34,502 bases of DNA from a virus: positions 1 through 34,502 of IMG/VR virus record IMGVR_UViG_3300027777_000078; one strand, given 5' to 3'. This document shows, piece after piece, positions 31,045-34,502 of this stretch. The notes below the pieces were generated by a model. The model did not search any database and was not told the origin of the DNA. It saw only the letters and a list, made by a program, of their open reading frames with translations. A program made the translations under genes and the position numbers. Within the stretch, counting starts at the first letter, position 1; each line of letters opens with the position of its first letter.

Positions 31045-31497
31045 TTAACCCACACTGGAGAACTTCCGTTGGAAATAAAACACATCGTCCCCGTAGTATT
31101 TGACCTGCGGCTTGTAGAGCTTGAAACCGCAGGAGATCAACGAGTTGCTGCTGGCGAGGTTCCAATCCATGACATACGTCACGACTGCCGAGAATCCGTA
31201 CCGCTTTGCGAGGGCACAACGGGCCTTGATCATCCGCTTTTGGATGCCCTGCCCTCTCTCAGCTTTGAGGACTCCCGAACGCACCATGTAGGCCATGCCC
31301 GCGTGACACCCCATCACCGCGGTTCGCATGCCGCAGAAGGCAATCGGACTGCCATCCTCATCTCGCACGATCCACCACCATGCCCCCTCCAGTTCAACGC
31401 GAGGGGATCCCTTAAAGATGATCCGGTCAAGTCGTAGAATCACATCCCTAGTCTTATCCGGCAACCGCGAGGGGGTTCCTTCGCACCGAAGGGTCAT
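31045..31497 (-). CDS. GNAT-family N-acetyltransferase
   Basis: The 150-aa protein's acetyl-CoA-binding motif A is ERGQGIQKRMI (R81-G-Q-G, about 80-90), with the preceding strand SGVLKAE. The later NLASSNSLISCGFKLY is the typical motif B region (N..S...L...GF). The substrate is not predictable. Phages carry such genes as cargo; it could modify a host protein or small molecule. ATGA overlap with the winged-helix gene. Confidence 0.8.
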   Translation of the reverse strand: MTLRCEGTPSRLPDKTRDVILRLDRIIFKGSPRVELEGAWWWIVRDEDGSPIAFCGMRTAVMGCHAGMAYMVRSGVLKAERGQGIQKRMIKARCALAKRYGFSAVVTYVMDWNLASSNSLISCGFKLYKPQVKYYGDDVFYFQRKFSSVG

Positions 31498-31745
31498 AGG
31501 GTGCGGTAAAATCTCGTGGGTGTTCCTGCAATCGCCACCTTTTTGGTTTCAAGCTCTCCACCCGTGACTCTCTTCCGTAGGTTCTTGTCCACCACATTAC
31601 GGGACTCTCCCGCCTCATCCGCAATATCTACGACCGTGAACCATCCCGCGTCATTGAGTTCCTCCCGTGTCTCTCTACGCACCGAGTGCACAAGGGAAGC
31701 GAGTGCGGACTTGCGGATGTCATCCGCGGATGGGTTGAGTTTCAT
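31494..31745 (-). CDS. Winged-helix DNA-binding-like protein (83 aa)
   Basis: The ATG at 31745 overlaps the phosphoesterase gene by 26 bp. Central GWFTVVDIADEAGESRNVVD, then LRKRVTGGELETKKV and FYRTL, has the helix-turn-helix plus beta-wing pattern of MarR/IclR-like regulators. It may control late or lysogenic genes; target unknown. Confidence 0.6.
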   Translation of the reverse strand: MKLNPSADDIRKSALASLVHSVRRETREELNDAGWFTVVDIADEAGESRNVVDKNLRKRVTGGELETKKVAIAGTPTRFYRTL

Positions 31746-32538
31746 GTGGGGTATAGGTGAGAGGGATGACTGCGGGGATCTCTCCATCGGGGGTGACAGA
31801 CCAATCTAAGAGAGTCATGCCGCAGGAGCAGATGGAGTCTCCCACTATTTTATGACCGTAGCGGGTGAGTACTTGCCATGCGGGTGTGACAACAAAGAGA
31901 CCGCGACCATCGGAGAAATGACCACCCACATGTCGGTGTCCGCGGGCATAGACCTTTGGTACACGGTGACCGGATCGTGCGTAGTTCTGACGGGCATTGC
32001 CCATCGTGATGGACATGGCACCCGCCTCAAGATAGGCACGACCTGCGGTGGGCATGTGGTGGGCAATGTCGAGAAGTGTTCCGTTGACTTCAATCAGTGC
32101 CTTATCTCCGCACCACTCACCTTTGAGTGCTTTGCAGATGAACTTCTCGTAGTCACCCACATGGCATTCCGTACCTGCCGTGAAGAACCTCCGAGACGCG
32201 GCACGGGCGAGAGGCTCAAGAGCAACCACTGCTGCCGCGGCATGCTCCATATTCTTACTTACCACGATCTCGGTCGTGCCGTGGTGCCGTCCCTCAATGA
32301 GATCCCCATTGCAGATTAGGTAGAATGGTCTGCCGTTGAAGTGGGCAATGGTACGCTTTACGGCATCCTGCCAGCATTGCCATAGCCATTGCTGATGAAG
32401 GTTGTTTCCGATCTGCACAAAGTTTCCAGTATCCGTTTCACATCCATCGGGCCAAAGACCCACCGATGATCCGCAGTGGAGATCGGAGACGATCACCACA
32501 CCTGCCACACGTTTTGGAGTGTTGGGTTTTTTCTTCAT
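31720..32538 (-). CDS. Calcineurin-like metallophosphoesterase
   Basis: This is a 272-aa protein. Metal ligands in order: D19-x-H21 (SDLHCGS), G78-D79 (NGDLIEG), H126 in GTECHVG (replacing the usual GNHE), H160/H161 and G200-H-R-H203 (ARGHRHVGG). The family hydrolyses phosphomonoesters or diesters using two metals; phage members can be nucleic-acid or nucleotide phosphatases. It lies between endolysin and winged-helix genes, ATGA-coupled to the endolysin. Confidence 0.85.
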   Translation of the reverse strand: MKKKPNTPKRVAGVVIVSDLHCGSSVGLWPDGCETDTGNFVQIGNNLHQQWLWQCWQDAVKRTIAHFNGRPFYLICNGDLIEGRHHGTTEIVVSKNMEHAAAAVVALEPLARAASRRFFTAGTECHVGDYEKFICKALKGEWCGDKALIEVNGTLLDIAHHMPTAGRAYLEAGAMSITMGNARQNYARSGHRVPKVYARGHRHVGGHFSDGRGLFVVTPAWQVLTRYGHKIVGDSICSCGMTLLDWSVTPDGEIPAVIPLTYTPHETQPIRG

Positions 32539-33071
32539 GCGAACTTCTCAGCTACGTCTTTGTTGCGGTTGAGCCAACCGGAGAGGAAGCGGGCGCGAGA
32601 TCCATTTGCGATCTCTTCGTAGTGGGCGCGACCAAGTTTGATCAGCTTGAGGCAGAGTGCTGATTGATCGGACTGCCATGCTGTGCGGGTGGTGATCGGG
32701 CCGAGCTTGCCGTCCACCGTCACGTTACCGATTGCGGTTTGCAGGAGTTTGATTGCGGTGCCGCGTCCCATATTGAGACCGTAGTTGGCAGTGATCTGAG
32801 CGACCGATTTTGGGAGTCCCTCAAATGGCACCCAATACTTCCGGTAGTAGGTCTCAGTCACCCATGTGGGGGAGGTGGATCCAACGATAGGAAGAGCATC
32901 GTGCTCGGAGGTGAGTCCCGCTAGTGTCCTTCCGGCACCATCGGCGAGATACTCGTCCTTGATGTTACCAACCTTATCGACGACCACCTCCCAACGTAGC
33001 ATGAGTGCGTACCACTCACGGAATGCCGCGGGCTTGCTTTGAGCGTTTGCGATGAGTTCGGCAACCTTCAC
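32535..33071 (-). CDS. Endolysin, GH108 family with PG_binding_3 domain
   Basis: The 178-aa protein starts with GTG at 33071. The C-terminal half (about 95-178: ANYGLNMGRGTAIKLLQTAI, then VDGKLGP and RARFLSGWLNR) closely follows the PG_binding_3 pattern that accompanies GH108 muramidases. The N-terminal catalytic part is unusual: the typical EGGY is WEVVV with E28 retained, and DGAGRTLAGLT replaces the DPGG.T..GIT segment. So it may have shifted activity. It follows the holin gene and has dyad-family site O in front. Confidence 0.75.
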   Translation of the reverse strand: MKVAELIANAQSKPAAFREWYALMLRWEVVVDKVGNIKDEYLADGAGRTLAGLTSEHDALPIVGSTSPTWVTETYYRKYWVPFEGLPKSVAQITANYGLNMGRGTAIKLLQTAIGNVTVDGKLGPITTRTAWQSDQSALCLKLIKLGRAHYEEIANGSRARFLSGWLNRNKDVAEKFA

Positions 33072-33077
33072 GCGGTG

Positions 33078-33091
33078 GTTCTATATACACC
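33078..33091 (-). promoter_or_regulatory. Dyad-family site O
   Basis: Plus strand GTTCTATATACACC: 8 of 10 dyad bases. It sits 6 bp upstream of the endolysin GTG start, in the 42-bp gap after the holin. Confidence 0.5.
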
Positions 33092-33113
33092 CAAGGGCAG
33101 GCACAATGGGTAT

Positions 33114-33518
33114 TTAGCGGGTGACACCCTTAATTTTTTCCCATGAGCGATACCCGCCGAGTCCGAGCATTCCAATCAAGACCGTCATGAGCGCGTCTGA
33201 TTGAAGTGCCACCACGGGTGCAGGGGAGTGATACCAAAGAGAGTAAGCAAACGAGAAAACGGGCTGCCCTACGAATTGCCATGCAAAGGCAAAGGCGCAT
33301 ACCCAACCCACGGAAGGTCTCCATCCCGACACAAAGAGGTTAGGGTTGCCTGCTTCGATTGCATTTACGTCAGTCTGCGCCTTTGACATGGTGGCTTCCA
33401 TGTCCATGAGCTTGACGGATAACTCTTCTTGGATCTTCGCCTGCTGATCCCTATCGGGAACGAATTTGTTAATGATGCCCGTTACCGAAGTCACCATTTG
33501 TGGGATGTCCCAGAGCAT
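33114..33518 (-). CDS. 3-TM holin-like protein
   Basis: The 134-aa protein has the segment GNPNLFVSGWRPSVGWVCAF and the end MTVLIGMLGLGGYRSWEKIK, which match the 'holin of 3TMs' family (PF11351). An N-terminal amphipathic helix with KIQEELSVKLMDMEATMSKA precedes the hydrophobic segments (about 73-95 and 112-125). It would form the membrane lesion that frees the endolysin encoded next. The ATG overlaps the previous stop as TGATG. Confidence 0.82.
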   Translation of the reverse strand: MLWDIPQMVTSVTGIINKFVPDRDQQAKIQEELSVKLMDMEATMSKAQTDVNAIEAGNPNLFVSGWRPSVGWVCAFAFAWQFVGQPVFSFAYSLWYHSPAPVVALQSDALMTVLIGMLGLGGYRSWEKIKGVTR

Positions 33519-33754
33519 CACTTCACAAGTTCGTGGGCCATGACTTCGGGGTGACGCTCAAGCCATAAGCGAGTGACACGGGGTTTCATTTCGTCCCTGT
33601 CCTTTTCAAGTACCTGTTGCCCGTAGTGATCGGTGACTATTAGGCCGATACCAACGGCAAGTGCGCCGATGAGGGGAACACCAAGCCACCGAATGAAGCC
33701 AAGGATAGCCTTCAGCGTTCCCAGTATCTCGTCGTGGTTGTTTTCGGTGGTCAT
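33518..33754 (-). CDS. Single-TM protein of the lysis cassette (78 aa)
   Basis: The ATG at 33754 is supported by GGAGG 8 nt upstream and an ATGA overlap. It has one transmembrane helix (FIRWLGVPLIGALAVGIGLI, about 22-42) and a charged C-terminal tail. It could be an antiholin, pinholin or i-spanin-like protein; no lipobox is seen. Confidence 0.6.
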   Translation of the reverse strand: MTTENNHDEILGTLKAILGFIRWLGVPLIGALAVGIGLIVTDHYGQQVLEKDRDEMKPRVTRLWLERHPEVMAHELVK

Positions 33755-33978
33755 TTGGAGTGCCTCCAAGCTGCTATAGAGAGAGAAAGGTTGACTACTG
33801 AGCCGTTGATCTTATCTAGCGCGACTCCCTTTTCTCTAACCAATGCGGTTTTCATTTTCTGATACGCAATGGCGAATTTGACGCACCCTGCGTGTTCAAG
33901 GTCATTCAACTCTCTCACGATCTTGCATGAGATCGGGTAGCTCTTAACGAGTAGCCAGAGATCGCGGAGAAGTTGCAT
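33751..33978 (-). CDS. Small unknown protein before lysis genes (75 aa)
   Basis: It starts 3 bp after the previous stop and shares ATGA with the next gene. N-terminal QLLRDLWLLVKSYPI is moderately hydrophobic, but no clear transmembrane span is present. Function unknown. Confidence 0.5.
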   Translation of the reverse strand: MQLLRDLWLLVKSYPISCKIVRELNDLEHAGCVKFAIAYQKMKTALVREKGVALDKINGSVVNLSLSIAAWRHSK

Positions 33979-33981
33979 AAA

Positions 33982-34242
33982 CTAAGCAGAGGCAAGTTGC
34001 TGAACGAGTGCCTTGATCTGCTCCTGTGCATCGGGAGTAAGAGATGCGGCTAGGTCAAAGAAGGAAGCGTTCTCTTCCTTGATTTTCTGAAGTTCGCTTG
34101 CCGTATAGGAGTCCAGAATCTCCTCCACACGTTGCTGAAGGTAGGATTCTGGAGTGATCTGCTCGGCACCCTCGACTGAGTTGAGGCGGGAGACGATGGC
34201 GTTGAGGCCGGAGAGGCGGGATGGGTCAATCGTTAGTTGCAT
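33982..34242 (-). CDS. Small helical protein (86 aa)
   Basis: The start immediately follows the stop of the next upstream gene (TAAATG). It is Gln/Glu/Ala-rich and helical (YLQQRVEEILDSYTASELQK, SLTPDAQEQIKALVQQLASA). Possibly a tail-fibre chaperone or tail accessory given its place between structural and lysis genes; unproven. Confidence 0.5.
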   Translation of the reverse strand: MQLTIDPSRLSGLNAIVSRLNSVEGAEQITPESYLQQRVEEILDSYTASELQKIKEENASFFDLAASLTPDAQEQIKALVQQLASA

Positions 34243-34413
34243 TTATTCGGCGGGTTGAGGTTCGGCTTCTTCCTTGGGGATGAGAGCGGCGATGACTTCC
34301 AGAGCCTTCTGGATGGCAATAAAGCCTTGGCGGGAGATTTGACCTATGTTCTGCGGTTCCAAAGCAGATGAGAGGAGTTGTAGGGCTTGTTCGGGTGTCA
34401 TTTGGTTGTTCAT
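34243..34413 (-). CDS. Small helical protein (56 aa)
   Basis: The ATG at 34413 with stop adjoining the next ATG. Contains TPEQALQLLSSALEPQNIGQ and an acidic Glu/Pro end (EEAEPQPAE). It resembles the neighbour in composition. Function unknown. Confidence 0.5.
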   Translation of the reverse strand: MNNQMTPEQALQLLSSALEPQNIGQISRQGFIAIQKALEVIAALIPKEEAEPQPAE

Positions 34414-34416
34414 AAA

Positions 34417-34502
34417 TTAGACAAGGGTGACGGATTTCATGGTTCCGCCATCGTTGACCCACAACTTTACGAGTCCTGTGGTAGTGTTTTTGAAAACGCC
34501 GC
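34417..34502 (-). CDS. C-terminal end of an upstream gene (cut by window edge)
   Basis: About 27 codons ending at TAA 34417-34419 are visible; the end reads WVNDGGTMKSVTLV. A short beta-like ending of this kind is common in virion or fibre proteins. If the phage genome is circular, this may lie not far downstream of the tailspike begun at the left edge, but this is not demonstrated. Confidence 0.45.
   Translation of the reverse strand, partial: GVFKNTTTGLVKLWVNDGGTMKSVTLV

Noticed and set aside
30961-31045. A complete tRNA gene upstream of the integrase
   Set aside because: Only the T-arm and acceptor-like 3' strand are present. The sequence further upstream offers no partner for the acceptor, no D-arm and no anticodon arm of normal spacing.

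Overview
The window is most of the genome of a temperate podovirus-like phage. It has a T7-style short-tail set (terminase, portal, scaffold, capsid, tubular tail proteins, internal ejection proteins, tailspike), plus a tyrosine integrase, an excisionase-like protein and a candidate attP. Every gene I accept lies on the minus strand, so the map reads from right to left. The host cannot be fixed from sequence alone. The integrase uses an 'NxLRHT' box and ends in 'FWKI', a style I associate with Verrucomicrobiota and related phyla, but this is weak inference.

Layout in transcription order, right to left. (1) 34502-33114: the end of an unidentified gene, small proteins, a one-TM protein and a 3-TM holin. 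(2) 33071-31045: GH108-like endolysin, metallophosphoesterase, winged-helix protein, GNAT acetyltransferase. (3) 30988-28891: a tRNA-3'-end-like attP candidate, integrase, a small acidic protein, then four genes joined by ATGA overlaps (ribbon-helix-helix-like, Xis-like, two tiny genes). (4) 28869-23485: ERF recombinase, Cas4-like Fe-S nuclease, small proteins, a DUF1064-type nuclease, a DUF1376 replication protein with an apparent origin inside its gene, a DnaC-like helicase loader and another PD-(D/E)XK protein. (5) 23463-21915: small unknown proteins, an SSB-like protein and DUF3310. (6) 21918-854: small and large terminase, portal, scaffold, a roughly 740 bp non-coding gap, major capsid with its own terminator, tail adaptor and nozzle, cupin-like protein, and three internal virion proteins, one of 2334 aa. 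(7) 789-1: the 5' part of a pectate-lyase-fold tailspike, cut by the window edge.

The genes are packed tightly. About twenty neighbouring pairs share a 4-bp ATGA stop/start overlap, and several operon-leading genes lack a Shine-Dalgarno sequence and have A/C-rich leaders instead.

The most interesting signal is a family of about 16 sites matching GGTGTnnnnACACC (four perfect, the rest with one conserved half). Nearly all are in the same orientation and lie at gene or operon fronts. They look like dispersed operators comparable in concept to the stoperators of mycobacteriophage L5. Second is a block of five tandem 11-bp repeats beside an AT-rich repeat tract inside the DUF1376 gene, arranged like the lambda origin inside gene O. 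Third is the isolated capsid transcription unit, which shares a 14-bp element and a dyad half-site with the tailspike leader.
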